Part shown: piece after piece, positions 16,720-26,447 of the stretch | How the letters are laid out: each line of letters begins with the position of its first letter | Position numbering within the stretch: position 1 is the stretch's first letter | NCBI GenBank assembly: GCA_021772755.1 | Contig: JAJFLJ010000270.1 | Location: forward strand, 1-32,842 | Source: Candidatus Sumerlaeota bacterium | Lineage (GTDB): Bacteria; Sumerlaeota; Sumerlaeia; SLMS01; JAHLLQ01 | Length of the DNA: 32,842 bases | Direction of reading: 5' to 3' | Notes under the pieces: model-generated | What the model was told of the DNA's origin: nothing | The model's database searches: none | Seen by the model: only the letters and a program-made list of their open reading frames with translations | Made by a program: the position numbers and the translations under genes

Positions 16720-17859
16720 ATGTTCGGTTCAAAAGCGGTTGTCGGCCTCGACATCGGGACAGACAAAGTCAAGGCCGTCCAGCTACGCAAGAAGGGCGGC
16801 TCCTACGAACTCGAAAAATTCGGAGTCGCCGACATCCACCCCGGCGGCGAGCGCCAGGCAACGGGTTCGGAGCTCCAGCGGCTCAAGGTCTCGGCAGTCC
16901 GCCGGGCCATCGAGCAGGGGCGGATCACGGCGAAGTACGCGGTCTCCGCGGTCAGTGGCGAGTCCATCATCGTCCGCTATATCCAGCTGCCCCAGATGCC
17001 CGAGGCGGAGTTGAAGAACGCTCTGCGCTGGGAGGCGGAAGAGTACATTCCGTTCAGTATCGACGAGGTGAATCTGGACTCCGTCGTTCTGGGAAGGACC
17101 AACGACAACAAGGTCGATGTCCTCCTGGTCTGCGCGAAGAAGGATCTCGTCAACGACCACCTGGAGATCATCCGCGCGGTCGGGCTGACCCCTCTCCTGG
17201 TGGACGTGGATTCCTTCGCGTTCCTCAATTGCTACGAGGCGACCTACCACCCGGGTCCCGGCGACTGCGTCGCGCTCGTCAACATCGGGGCGGGAATCAC
17301 GAACATCAACATCTACGTCGGCGGCACGTCGCGCTTCGCGCGCGACATCAGCATCGCCGGCGACGCGATGTCCACGGCCATCGCCCAGAAGACCCAGCAG
17401 CCGTTCGCCAAGGCGGAGCTGGCCAAGCACGCCATGGCGGCGCCGGTGGCGGAGAGCGGCGACGGAACCGAGGAGGAGGAATCCTCCCTCATCAGTTCCA
17501 TCCGCGGCACCGTCGAGCGCATGACCGGTTCTGACTTCGCCGAGGATTCCGGCGACGCCGGTGCCCAGAAGGCCGTCCGCAACGTGCTCTCCAATCTCGT
17601 CGGCGAGGTTCGCCGCTCGATTCAGTTCTTCGAGAACCAGAGCGGCGGCGCCACGGTCCAGCGGGTCTATCTCGGTGGCGGCACCTCCCGCATGAACAAG
17701 CTGCCCGAGTGGCTTTCCTCCGAGCTGGAGCTTCCCGTCGAACTGCTCGACCCCCTCCGCGGTTTCTCGGTGGGCGCCGGCGTCGACCAGGGGTTGCTGG
17801 GTTCGGCCCGCGAGCACCTCGGTGTCGGCATCGGACTTTCCCTGAGAAAGGCGGGATGA
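16720..17859 (+). CDS. pilM: Type IV pilus assembly protein PilM (actin-like ATPase)
   Basis: VGLDIGTDKVKAVQLRKKGGSYELEKFGVADI; LPQMPEAELKNALRWEAEEYIPF; NIGAGITNINIYVGGTSRFARDISIAGD; followed by pilN. Confidence 0.95.
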   Translation: MFGSKAVVGLDIGTDKVKAVQLRKKGGSYELEKFGVADIHPGGERQATGSELQRLKVSAVRRAIEQGRITAKYAVSAVSGESIIVRYIQLPQMPEAELKNALRWEAEEYIPFSIDEVNLDSVVLGRTNDNKVDVLLVCAKKDLVNDHLEIIRAVGLTPLLVDVDSFAFLNCYEATYHPGPGDCVALVNIGAGITNINIYVGGTSRFARDISIAGDAMSTAIAQKTQQPFAKAELAKHAMAAPVAESGDGTEEEESSLISSIRGTVERMTGSDFAEDSGDAGAQKAVRNVLSNLVGEVRRSIQFFENQSGGATVQRVYLGGGTSRMNKLPEWLSSELELPVELLDPLRGFSVGAGVDQGLLGSAREHLGVGIGLSLRKAG

Positions 17860-17866
17860 CCCTCAC

Positions 17867-18631
17867 ATGATCGAGATCAATCTCCTCCCACAGGAAACTT
17901 CTGCACGCGCGACGACCGTTCGCACGTCCTCCGAAAGCCAGGGGACGCTGGTCGTCACGGCGGCTCTCGTCGCCGCGTACGCCGCGGTCTTCGTGGTCGC
18001 GTTCCTGATCCACAGCCATCAGAGAGCGGTCCTGCAGGAAGAAGAAGACCTGAAGGCCGAAAGCAAGAAGCTGGCGGCGGAAATCCGCGAGATCGAGGAC
18101 GAATACCGGGAACTCGTCGAGGCCCTGGCGGTGGCGAAGAACCAGATCGCCCTGCTCGAAGCCCTCGACCCCGAAGAGCGCCTTTTCTGGGCCGAAAAGC
18201 TCAATATCCTTCCCCTGCTGATCGACGACGGCGTCTACCTGACGGCCCTGGAGGTCAGCGAGAACGTGCGCGAGGTCGAGACCAAGGCGTCCCGCGAGGC
18301 GCGCGCCGAGTGGTCCAAGAACAAGAAGTCCGGCCCCGAGCCGCCCCGCCTGACCCAGCCCGTCATCACGCAGACGCTGCTGGTCAAGGGCGTCTCCTAC
18401 GTTCCGGACGGCACGAGCGACGAACAGCTCGCCCAGATCGTGACCTTCATCAACACGCTCCGCAACGAGAAGGCGGAAGTCCCCTTCTCCGGCGAGCAGG
18501 TCAGCTTCATGGACCACTTCAAGCCCGTGATTCCCTTTCGCGACGTTCGCGGGAGCAACGTGCAGGACCGCAACGTGACCGAATTCACGCTGACCCTGGT
18601 GAGCAATCCCGTGGGCGGCACCGAAGAATGA
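17867..18631 (+). CDS. pilN: Type IV pilus assembly protein PilN
   Basis: N-terminal MIEINLLPQ (PilM-binding signature), one TM helix, coiled coil; position. Confidence 0.9.
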   Translation: MIEINLLPQETSARATTVRTSSESQGTLVVTAALVAAYAAVFVVAFLIHSHQRAVLQEEEDLKAESKKLAAEIREIEDEYRELVEALAVAKNQIALLEALDPEERLFWAEKLNILPLLIDDGVYLTALEVSENVREVETKASREARAEWSKNKKSGPEPPRLTQPVITQTLLVKGVSYVPDGTSDEQLAQIVTFINTLRNEKAEVPFSGEQVSFMDHFKPVIPFRDVRGSNVQDRNVTEFTLTLVSNPVGGTEE

Positions 18632-18662
18632 CGACGCGACATGTCCCGGAGGTCGTGACAAT

Positions 18663-19217
18663 ATGAACGAGAAGCAAAAACAGGCGCTGACGGTGGGGTT
18701 GATCTTCTCCGTCCTTCTTGCCTTCATCGTCGGATACTGGTATTTCATGAACGTGCGCGACACGGTCGAGAAGTCCCGCGCGGAGCAGACGAAGATCGCC
18801 GCCGAGATCAAGAGCCAGAAGGCCCGTCTCAACGAGATCGAGGTGTTCATGGCCAACAAGGACGAGCTCGAGGAGATGCTGCTCCGCGTCGAGAAGGCGA
18901 AGCACCGCCTCCCCGACGACCCCGAAGCCATCGAGTTCCTGGCGATCCTGACCGACAGCCTCAACAAGACCGGCGTGAGCGTCATCGAGGTCTCCCCCCG
19001 CAACCATATTCCCCGCGCCCTATACGTCGAAATCCCCTACTTCATCAAGGGATCGGCGCGGTACCACGAGTTCGGCCAGCTGCTCAACCTGATCGAGTGC
19101 AACCCCGAGCGGTTCATGCGCGTCAGCACGTTCAAGATGTTCAAGAACGACAAGCGCCCCAGCATCCACCCGATCGAGGTCCAGATCGCCACCTTCATGT
19201 TCAAGGAAAGCATCTGA
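18663..19217 (+). CDS. pilO: Type IV pilus assembly protein PilO
   Basis: N-terminal TM helix, coiled coil, YVEIPYFIKGSARYHEFGQLLNLIE (PilO-like); position. Confidence 0.9.
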   Translation: MNEKQKQALTVGLIFSVLLAFIVGYWYFMNVRDTVEKSRAEQTKIAAEIKSQKARLNEIEVFMANKDELEEMLLRVEKAKHRLPDDPEAIEFLAILTDSLNKTGVSVIEVSPRNHIPRALYVEIPYFIKGSARYHEFGQLLNLIECNPERFMRVSTFKMFKNDKRPSIHPIEVQIATFMFKESI

Positions 19218-19272
19218 GGCGCCGGACGATCCGGCCAGTGAACGACCGACACTCTCAAAGGAAACCGCCCTC

Positions 19273-20022
19273 ATGAAGAAAATCGCCCTCCTCTCCGCAC
19301 TGGCTGCCGCGATGCTCGCGGCGCCGGACGCGTCGGCACAGGATGCGGAGGCGGAAATCGAGGCATCCGTTCCGGAGCTCGAGGCGCTCATCTCGCTTCC
19401 CCAGCAGGCCAGGCTCGCCCGCGAGGCCGACGAGGACCTCGCCAGCCCCCGCAACCTGTTCGAAAGCGAGGCCGTACGCCGCGCACTCCTCGGGGACGAT
19501 CCCAAGTTCATCTACATCCCCGAAGGCACCGACCCCATGATCATCCCGTGGGTTCGCGCCACCATCGTGGCGGCGGAACTCTACGCCGATGCCGAGAAGA
19601 TCTTCCTGGAGGCCGCGTCGCGCGGCGACCAGGAAGCCGCCAAGCGCGCTCTGCCGAAGCTCGAGGGAATCCGCGACAACTACGCGGAAGCCGCCGACGC
19701 CGGCAAGGCCCAGGCGCTGCTGGCCCGTGTCGAGGAGTTCCTCGACCGAGATCCCAGCGACAAGAACCAGACCGTGGTCGAGGTCCCTGTAGCACCCATC
19801 GGAACCGGCGAACTGCCCCAGTGGATCACCACCAACACGACGGGGATTCTGCTGGATCTGGACACACCGACCGAGTCTCTCATCGTCGTCGGCGACTATC
19901 TCCTCTCCCAGGGAGACATCGTTGCCCGCTATCCCGACGTGAGCGTGAAGGAAATCCGCGACCAGCAGGTCGTCTTCGAGTACCAGGGACGGGACTACAT
20001 CGTCCAGGTCAAAACCCAATAA
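19273..20022 (+). CDS. PilP-like type IV pilus protein (divergent)
   Basis: Signal-like N-terminus MKKIALLSALAAAMLAAPDASA; C-terminal SLIVVGDYLLSQGDIVARYPDVSVKEIRDQQVVFEYQGRDYIVQV resembles the PilP homology region; between pilO and pilQ. Confidence 0.65.
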   Translation: MKKIALLSALAAAMLAAPDASAQDAEAEIEASVPELEALISLPQQARLAREADEDLASPRNLFESEAVRRALLGDDPKFIYIPEGTDPMIIPWVRATIVAAELYADAEKIFLEAASRGDQEAAKRALPKLEGIRDNYAEAADAGKAQALLARVEEFLDRDPSDKNQTVVEVPVAPIGTGELPQWITTNTTGILLDLDTPTESLIVVGDYLLSQGDIVARYPDVSVKEIRDQQVVFEYQGRDYIVQVKTQ

Positions 20023-20088
20023 CCGACACCAGGGGCGCAACCACCCATGAGCAGACATACCATGGAAAAGACTTCCAAAGGAGCCGAC

Positions 20089-22041
20089 ATGCCTCTCCGA
20101 TCTCTGATCACTTCCGGGGCCCTCGCGGCCGCCGGACTCCTGCTGACGACCGCAGGAATGGCGGATACGACAATCGAAACATGGGGAATGGAGCGCACCG
20201 CCGGCCAGGAACGCGTACGGCTCCAGTGGAGCGAACCCTGCGCGGCTGAAATCGCGGAGTTCCCCTCCGCCCGCCAGGTCGTCGTCCGGCTGCCGGGCGC
20301 CACTCTGCGCGACGCCGAGCTCGCGAGCCGTACCCTGCGGGGCAGCGACCTCGTCGAGTCCGCCCGCCTGCAGCCCGTGACCCTCGCGGACGGCCAGGAA
20401 GGCGTGCAGATGACGCTGAACCTGCGGTCGTGGTCGGAGGCGTCCCTGATGACGTCGCCGAAGACGCTCACGGTCAGCATCGACGCCCCCGCCGCTGCGG
20501 CACCCGTCGGCGACAAGGTCATCACGCTGGGCAACGGCGACATCGACGAGATGCTCGACCGCTTCGGTTCCGCCGACGCCCCCGCCACCGGCGCCGGCCA
20601 GTCGGCCTCCGACGACGCGTTCTCCTCCTTCTACATCCCGCCCGACCTTTCCGTCGAGCAGAAGGCCGCCCAGATGGCCGGCGGCGACATCGGCTTCCAG
20701 AACACGGTCGATCTCTTCAACCGCACGGTGAACCTGGACTACAAGGACGCCGAGCTGGAGAACGTGCTCCGCTCGATCGCCGCGAAGCTCAAGCTCAACA
20801 TCGTCATGATGCCCGGCGACGTCGGCGGTCGCGTGACCGTCAGCCTCTCCAACGTCCGCATGGGCGACGCGTTCGACGCGATGCTCCGCGCCAACGACCT
20901 GGCGTACAAGATCGAGAAGGGCGGCATCGTCCGCATCGTCGACCGCAAGCTGGTCCAGCCCTCCGAGATCGAGACGGTCACCCACTCGATTCCGCTGAAC
21001 TGGATCGATGCCGGAAGACTGGTGGGCATTCTCAGCCCGTTCCTCAGCGGGGAGGGCGTGATCAACTCGCACCAGCAGACCAACACGCTGATCGTCTCCG
21101 ACGTGCCCGAGAAGGTGGAGATCGTCCAGGGTCTGATCACCCGTCTCGATCTTCCCGAGAAGCAGGTGCGCATGGAGGTCCGCCTCGTCGATATGACGGA
21201 GCGCGCCTTCCGCGGCCTGGGACTCGAAACGTCCATCACGAGCGAGGCGACCCTCTCCACGCTTCCCGTCGAAGGTGGCGTGGTCGGGGACGAGCTCCAG
21301 CTGATTCCCAAGTACATCTCCGGCATCGGCGGTTCGAAGGATTCCGGCGACGGTCTGGACTTCACGGCCAACAACACGTTCAGCATGTTCGGCGACGAGT
21401 ACAGCCTGAGCACGCGCCTGACGGCCCTGGAGCAGCACAGCGAGGCCATCATTCTCGCCAACCCGACGATCGTGACCCTCAACAACGTACCGGCCCAGAT
21501 CGAAGTGAAGCGCCAGATTCCCTACCTGGACGCCACCAACACCACGCAGGGCTCCGTTTCGACGGTCCGCTTCCAGGACGTCGGCATCAAGATCGATATC
21601 ACGCCGAAGATCACCAATCACGGCTACGTCATCAAGGACATCTCCACCGAGCAGAAGATCCAGGTGGGTTCGACCTTCGGCACGCCGATCATCGACGAGC
21701 GTCTCGCCACGACGACGATCATCGCCAAGGACGAGCAGACGGTCGTCATCGGCGGTCTTCGCCAGTTCGACACGCAGAACTCCGAGGACGGCGTCCCGTG
21801 GTTCATGCGCGTCCCGGTCTTCGGCCAGCTCTTCAAGACCTCCGAGGACAGCCAGTCCAAGCTGGAGCTCGCGCTCTTCGTGACGCCGCACATCGTCAAG
21901 GACCCCGAGCCCAACTCCTACGACATGGCGCTCTACGAGAAGATCGACTACAACTGGGACCTGCCCGACTACTACTTCGACCAGGTTCGCACGCGCAAGG
22001 CGCCGAACGAAACGATCGATCCCCGGGCCAAGACCCCCTGA
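20089..22041 (+). CDS. pilQ: Type IV pilus secretin PilQ
   Basis: AMIN-like N-terminus; LDYKDAELENVLRSIAAKLKLNIVM; secretin core VPAQIEVKRQIPYLD..., VVIGGLRQFDTQNSEDGVPWFMRVPVFGQLFK, LELALFVTPHIV. Start chosen at 20089 behind AAAGGAG (20077-20083). Confidence 0.94.
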   Translation: MPLRSLITSGALAAAGLLLTTAGMADTTIETWGMERTAGQERVRLQWSEPCAAEIAEFPSARQVVVRLPGATLRDAELASRTLRGSDLVESARLQPVTLADGQEGVQMTLNLRSWSEASLMTSPKTLTVSIDAPAAAAPVGDKVITLGNGDIDEMLDRFGSADAPATGAGQSASDDAFSSFYIPPDLSVEQKAAQMAGGDIGFQNTVDLFNRTVNLDYKDAELENVLRSIAAKLKLNIVMMPGDVGGRVTVSLSNVRMGDAFDAMLRANDLAYKIEKGGIVRIVDRKLVQPSEIETVTHSIPLNWIDAGRLVGILSPFLSGEGVINSHQQTNTLIVSDVPEKVEIVQGLITRLDLPEKQVRMEVRLVDMTERAFRGLGLETSITSEATLSTLPVEGGVVGDELQLIPKYISGIGGSKDSGDGLDFTANNTFSMFGDEYSLSTRLTALEQHSEAIILANPTIVTLNNVPAQIEVKRQIPYLDATNTTQGSVSTVRFQDVGIKIDITPKITNHGYVIKDISTEQKIQVGSTFGTPIIDERLATTTIIAKDEQTVVIGGLRQFDTQNSEDGVPWFMRVPVFGQLFKTSEDSQSKLELALFVTPHIVKDPEPNSYDMALYEKIDYNWDLPDYYFDQVRTRKAPNETIDPRAKTP

Positions 22042-22069
22042 GTCCCCCCGACAGCCCGATCGCTCTTCC

Positions 22070-22096
22070 GGCCGCCCCTTTCGGGGCGGCCGTTTT
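22070..22096 (+). terminator. Intrinsic terminator of the pil operon
   Basis: GGCCGCCCC(22070-22078) TTTC GGGGCGGCC(22083-22091) GTTTT. Confidence 0.9.
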
Positions 22097-22256
22097 CTTT
22101 GTGCCGATAAAGCATTTACCCCTTCGGTTTGCGGCGCATCGGTGCCTCCCGCCCTCCGCACCCCGCGCCTTTTCCGTTGCGGGTGGGGGCCACGGATTTG
22201 CCCTTTCTTGACACTCGAATCGCGGCCAAAACCCGCCCGTCAGGACGACTTCGCCC

Positions 22257-24869
22257 ATGCCTCACAAACCCGTTCCGGCCGAGTTCCTCGGAACCGTTCG
22301 CGTACTGCCGAACATTCCGGAAAAGCTCGCCGGTCTCGAAGACCTCGCCTACAATCTCTTCTGGGCCTGGAACCCCCGCGCCCGCCAGCTCTTCTCGAAA
22401 ATCCACCAGGACACCTGGATCGCCGTGGACGGCAGTCCCGTCCGCTTCATCAGCCGGGTCGGCCAGGCGGACCTGGACCGTGCCGCCGACAACCCCGAGG
22501 TCGTCGCCCTCTACGACTCGGTCATGACGCAGCTGAACGACTACATGGCCAACCGCGACAGCTGGTTCACCCGCGAGCACAAGGGCCGCGAGATGAGCGT
22601 CGCCTACTTCTCCGCGGAGTTCGGCCTTCACGAATCCCTGCCCATCTATTCGGGCGGCCTGGGCATCCTCGCCGGCGACCATCTCAAGTCCGCCAGCGAC
22701 ATCGGCATTCCCCTGACCGGTGTCGGCCTGCTGTACCGCGAGGGATACTTCATCCAGCGGCTCGACTCGCAGGGGCACCAGATCGCGGAGTACCGGGCGC
22801 TGGACTGGAGCGACCTGCCCATCCGTCCGGCGCTCGACAAGCGCGGCAACGAGGTCACCGTCAGCGTCGATCTCGGCAGCCACAAGCTTCTGGCGAAGGT
22901 TTGGCGCGTCCAGGTCGGCCGCATCCCCCTCTTCCTTCTCGACTCGGACGTGGCGGGCAACACGCCGGAGGACCGCAAGCTGACCGCCCGCCTCTACGGC
23001 GGTCGCGAGGAAACCCGCATCCAGCAGGAGATACTTCTCGGCGTCGGCGGCGTCCGCGCCCTTCGGGCGCTGGACATCTCCCCCACCGCGTTCCACATGA
23101 ACGAGGGCCATTCCGTGTTCCTCGGCCTCGAACGCATCCGCGAGTACATGCACGAGCACGGCCTCACGTTCGACGTCGCCCAGGAAATCGTCCGCTCCAC
23201 GACGCTCTTCACGACCCACACGCCCGTCCCCGCCGGCAACGACGCCTTCGTTCCCGCCCTGATGGAGAAGTACTTCCGCGGATTCTGGGAATCCATCGGC
23301 CTTTCCCGCGCGCGCTTCATGTCCATGGGACTCGACACCAGCCAGGAGGACGGACGCTTCTCGCTGACGATCCTCGCCCTCAACCTGGCGTCCATGGCCA
23401 ACGGCGTCTCCGAACTGCACGGCCACGTCTCCCGGGGCATGTGGCAGCACGTCTGGGCCGATGTCCCGGGCGAGGAAAACCCCATCCGCCACATCACCAA
23501 CGGCGTGCATTCGCGGACGTGGATCAGCCTGGACATGCTGGAACTGTACGACCGCTATTTCGACGCGAACTGGCGCGAGCACATCGAGGACCCGAAGGTC
23601 TGGGCACGGGTCGACGAAATCCCCGACGAGGACCTGTGGGCCGCGCGGCAGAAGCTCCGCCGCGACCTGGTCGAATTCGCCGGCCGCCGCAGTGCCGCCC
23701 AGCACCTCCGCTTCGAGGAATCGCCCCACGAGATCGAGGAGTGGGCCCATATCCTCGACCCCAACGCGCTCACCATCGGGTTCGCCCGCCGGTTCGCGAC
23801 GTACAAGCGCGCGACGCTCATCTTCCGCGACCGCGAACGCCTCAGGCGCATCCTGCACAACCCCGACCGCCCCGTGCAGATCGTCTTCGCCGGCAAGGCC
23901 CACCCCGCCGACCAGCCCGGCCAGGAACTCATCCGCCAGGTCATGGAGATTTCGCGCCAGCCGGAGTTCAAGGGCCGCATCGTCTTCCTGGAGAACTACG
24001 ACATCAACATCGGCCGCCGCCTCACCAGCGGCGTGGACGTGTGGCTCAACAACCCCCGCAAGCCCCTGGAGGCCTCAGGCACGTCCGGCATGAAGGTTCC
24101 CCTCAACGGAGGGATCAACTGCTCCATCCTCGACGGATGGTGGCTCGAAGCCTGGAAGATGAACAACCTGTCGGGATGGGCGCTCGGCGACGGCGTGTCG
24201 TACTCCGACGAGAACCGCCAGGACGAGGCCGACGCCGACACGATCTACGACATCGTCGAGAACCAGATCGCGCCCATGTTCTACGACCGCGACGAGAACG
24301 GCATCCCCCACCAGTGGATCCGCCGCATGCGCGAATCCATGAAGACCGTCTGCTGGCAGTTCTCCACCAACCGCATGGTCGAGGAGTACTCCGACCGCTT
24401 CTACCTTCCCGGGTCGAACCGCCACGGTCTGTTGACGTCGGGCAAGCACAAGCGCGCGAAGGAGAACGCGGCGTGGAAGGACGGCATTCGCGCCGCATGG
24501 CCGGCCATTCGCGTCAACGCCCGCGTCGATGGGGGAAAGAGCGGTGCCGGAACCCTGCGCGTCCGCGAAAAGATCGATGTTCTCGCCGAGGTCTATCTCG
24601 GCACCATCGACCCTGCGGACGTCGAAGTCTCGATCTACGTCGCCCCAACCCGCCAGCCGAAGAATCCCTGGATCGGCGTCAAAGGCGGCAGCATCCCGAT
24701 GCGGCCGGGCGACCGGAACGACGACGGCAGCATCCTCTACCGGGGCAGCCTCCTCGAAGGCGATTCCGGCGAATACGCCTACACGGTTCGCGTCGTCCCC
24801 AAGCACCCCGACCTGGTCCATCCCCACGAAATGGGTCTCGTCGCGTGGGCACGACCCATGGAAGCGTAG
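22257..24869 (+). CDS. glgP: Alpha-glucan (glycogen/maltodextrin) phosphorylase, GT35, with DUF3417-type N-terminus
   Basis: LAYNLFWAWNPRARQLFSKIHQDTW; YFSAEFGLHESLPIYSGGLGILAGDHLKSASD; FTTHTPVPAGNDAF; LEASGTSGMKVPLNGGINCSILDGWW. Confidence 0.95.
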   Translation: MPHKPVPAEFLGTVRVLPNIPEKLAGLEDLAYNLFWAWNPRARQLFSKIHQDTWIAVDGSPVRFISRVGQADLDRAADNPEVVALYDSVMTQLNDYMANRDSWFTREHKGREMSVAYFSAEFGLHESLPIYSGGLGILAGDHLKSASDIGIPLTGVGLLYREGYFIQRLDSQGHQIAEYRALDWSDLPIRPALDKRGNEVTVSVDLGSHKLLAKVWRVQVGRIPLFLLDSDVAGNTPEDRKLTARLYGGREETRIQQEILLGVGGVRALRALDISPTAFHMNEGHSVFLGLERIREYMHEHGLTFDVAQEIVRSTTLFTTHTPVPAGNDAFVPALMEKYFRGFWESIGLSRARFMSMGLDTSQEDGRFSLTILALNLASMANGVSELHGHVSRGMWQHVWADVPGEENPIRHITNGVHSRTWISLDMLELYDRYFDANWREHIEDPKVWARVDEIPDEDLWAARQKLRRDLVEFAGRRSAAQHLRFEESPHEIEEWAHILDPNALTIGFARRFATYKRATLIFRDRERLRRILHNPDRPVQIVFAGKAHPADQPGQELIRQVMEISRQPEFKGRIVFLENYDINIGRRLTSGVDVWLNNPRKPLEASGTSGMKVPLNGGINCSILDGWWLEAWKMNNLSGWALGDGVSYSDENRQDEADADTIYDIVENQIAPMFYDRDENGIPHQWIRRMRESMKTVCWQFSTNRMVEEYSDRFYLPGSNRHGLLTSGKHKRAKENAAWKDGIRAAWPAIRVNARVDGGKSGAGTLRVREKIDVLAEVYLGTIDPADVEVSIYVAPTRQPKNPWIGVKGGSIPMRPGDRNDDGSILYRGSLLEGDSGEYAYTVRVVPKHPDLVHPHEMGLVAWARPMEA

Positions 24870-24880
24870 GGCCCGGGCAC

Positions 24881-24926
24881 GAAGTCGTTCCCCCGGCGAA
24901 CGGTGACCACCGGGGGAACGAACTTC
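24881..24926. terminator. Long hairpin between convergent glgP and hsp20; probable bidirectional terminator
   Basis: CGTTCCCCCGG(24886-24896)/CCGGGGGAACG(24910-24920) perfect, extended by GAAGT(24881-24885)/ACTTC(24922-24926) with one bulged A. Confidence 0.75.
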
Positions 24927-24956
24927 TTCCCGCTTCGGGCGGCCTGGAGGATTCCG

Positions 24957-25490
24957 CTACGAAACGGCGATCTTCACACGGCGCGATCTGGCGATCGCGG
25001 TTTTCAGCATCTTCACGATGAGCAGGCCGTCCTTCGTCTTCGCCGAAACCCTGGCCGTCTCGACTTCCGCCGGCAGCTCGACGCTTCGCGTGAACCTGCT
25101 GCTCCACGACGCGCGGCGGTAACCGGCTCCGCTCCCGTCCTCCTTCTCGCGCCTGGCGCGTCCGCGAACCACCAGGCGGGTCGGCGTCACATCGACGTCG
25201 AGATCCTTCTCGCTGAATCCGGGAACGTCGATTCGGGCCACGATTTCCCTGTCGAGGTTCTCGAGTTCGACGTTCGGGAAGCGAAGCGGCGGAAGACTCG
25301 AAGGCCAAAACGAATCGAAGCGATTCATCAGCGAGCCGGCGATCGTCGGCTCCGGCAGGAGTTCCGACCTCGGCTCCGCATCGACATGGGTTTCCCTTGT
25401 CCGCAGACGCTCCGCCGTCTTCTCGAAGGCGTTGGCGATATCCTCTCTCATGCGGGAGAGCAGACCGGGCTTGTTGCCTTGGGCGTTCAT
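24957..25490 (-). CDS. Hsp20/alpha-crystallin family small heat shock protein (third gene of - strand cluster)
   Basis: ARIDVPGFSEKDLDVDVTPTRLVVRGRARREKE...FTRSVELPAEVETARVSAKTKDGLLIVKM; about 70-aa distinct N-terminal extension. Confidence 0.92.
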   Translation of the reverse strand: MNAQGNKPGLLSRMREDIANAFEKTAERLRTRETHVDAEPRSELLPEPTIAGSLMNRFDSFWPSSLPPLRFPNVELENLDREIVARIDVPGFSEKDLDVDVTPTRLVVRGRARREKEDGSGAGYRRASWSSRFTRSVELPAEVETARVSAKTKDGLLIVKMLKTAIARSRRVKIAVS

Positions 25491-25521
25491 GACCTGTTCC
25501 TCCTTTCGTCGATCGGCGAAC

Positions 25522-25554
25522 CGGCCGGAGGGGGCTGGCGCAGCCCTCCGGCCG
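25522..25554 (-). other. Stable intercistronic hairpin between two hsp20 genes
   Basis: CGGCCGGAGGG(25522-25532)/CCCTCCGGCCG(25544-25554) 11-bp stem; no U tract. Confidence 0.6.
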
Positions 25555-25573
25555 CGGCGATGCGCGTCGCCGG

Positions 25574-25975
25574 CTACGCGAGACTGACTTCGATGCGGCG
25601 CGGCTTCACCTCTTCGTCGAAGGGAAGATTCAGGGTCAGCACGCCGTTGCTCACTGCCGCCCTGATCCTCGCGCGGTCGATCTTCTCGCCCAGGCGGAAC
25701 TGGCGGTAGTAGCTGGTCAGCTCGAACTCGCGAGAGACCGCGTCCCGGTGCTCGCGCTCCGGCACGTTGCCGCGAATCGTCAGAACGTCGTTGTCGACGT
25801 CGATGTCGATTCCGTCCTTCGCGACACCGGGCAGGTCGGCGACGACCGTAAGGCCTTCACCCGTTTCGTAGATGTCGACCGGCGGCGTCACGTAGCGTTC
25901 GGGTTCGTATGTCGTTTCGTGAACGACTTCGGGGTTCTTGCCCTGCTCCTTGCGGGCGATGGTGGATTCCGTCAT
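25574..25975 (-). CDS. Hsp20/alpha-crystallin family protein (second gene)
   Basis: VDIYETGEGLTVVADLPGVAKDGIDIDVDNDVLTIRGNVPE...FRLGEKIDRARIRAAVSNGVLTLNLPF. Confidence 0.95.
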   Translation of the reverse strand: MTESTIARKEQGKNPEVVHETTYEPERYVTPPVDIYETGEGLTVVADLPGVAKDGIDIDVDNDVLTIRGNVPEREHRDAVSREFELTSYYRQFRLGEKIDRARIRAAVSNGVLTLNLPFDEEVKPRRIEVSLA

Positions 25976-26015
25976 GGCTGAACCTCCTTGGTCAGGTGGA
26001 ATTCGCTTCGGCGCT

Positions 26016-26447
26016 TCAGGCGACCGCGACTTCGATGCGGCGGGGCCTGGCGGCTTCGGACTTCGCGAGGCGAATCGCGAGAACCCCGTTGGCGTATTCC
26101 GCTTTCACGCCATCGGGATCGATCTCCGCCGGCAACGCGATCTTCCGGACGAACTTGCCCGCCGCGCGTTCCTGGCGGTGCCAGGCCTCCGGTTTCACAT
26201 CCTCGCTCTGGCGGCGCTCCCCGCTGATGGTCAGTTCGTTGCGAACCACCTGCAGATCGAGAGCCTTGGGATCGATACCCGGCAGGAGCACCTCGACCTC
26301 CACGTCGTCGCTGTTCTCGTAGACGTTGATCTGAGCGGGAGCCAGGGACGACCGGCTCAGGAGCGAGCCGCCCGTGTACCCGTTGAAGATCCGGTCCACT
26401 TCTCGTCGGACTGATTCCAGCTCTCGGAAGGGGTTGTAGTAACGCAT
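26016..26447 (-). CDS. Hsp20/alpha-crystallin family protein (first gene)
   Basis: MRYYNPFRELESVRREVDRIFNGY; NVYENSDDVEVEVLLPGIDPKALDLQVVRNELTISGERR; FVRKIALPAEIDPDGVKAEYANGVLAIRL. ATG at 26447 behind AAGGAGG. Confidence 0.95.
   Translation of the reverse strand: MRYYNPFRELESVRREVDRIFNGYTGGSLLSRSSLAPAQINVYENSDDVEVEVLLPGIDPKALDLQVVRNELTISGERRQSEDVKPEAWHRQERAAGKFVRKIALPAEIDPDGVKAEYANGVLAIRLAKSEAARPRRIEVAVA

Noticed and set aside
22207-22240. TTGACA upstream of glgP as promoter
   Set aside because: No -10-like hexamer at 15-19 bp (ACCCGC at 17 bp).
22142-25021. 959-aa and similar Arg/Pro-rich + strand ORFs (also 3898-7662, 7699-11676, 27387-30125)
   Set aside because: Out-of-frame shadows of glgP, rpoB, rpoC and clpB; composition typical of GC-rich frame shadows.
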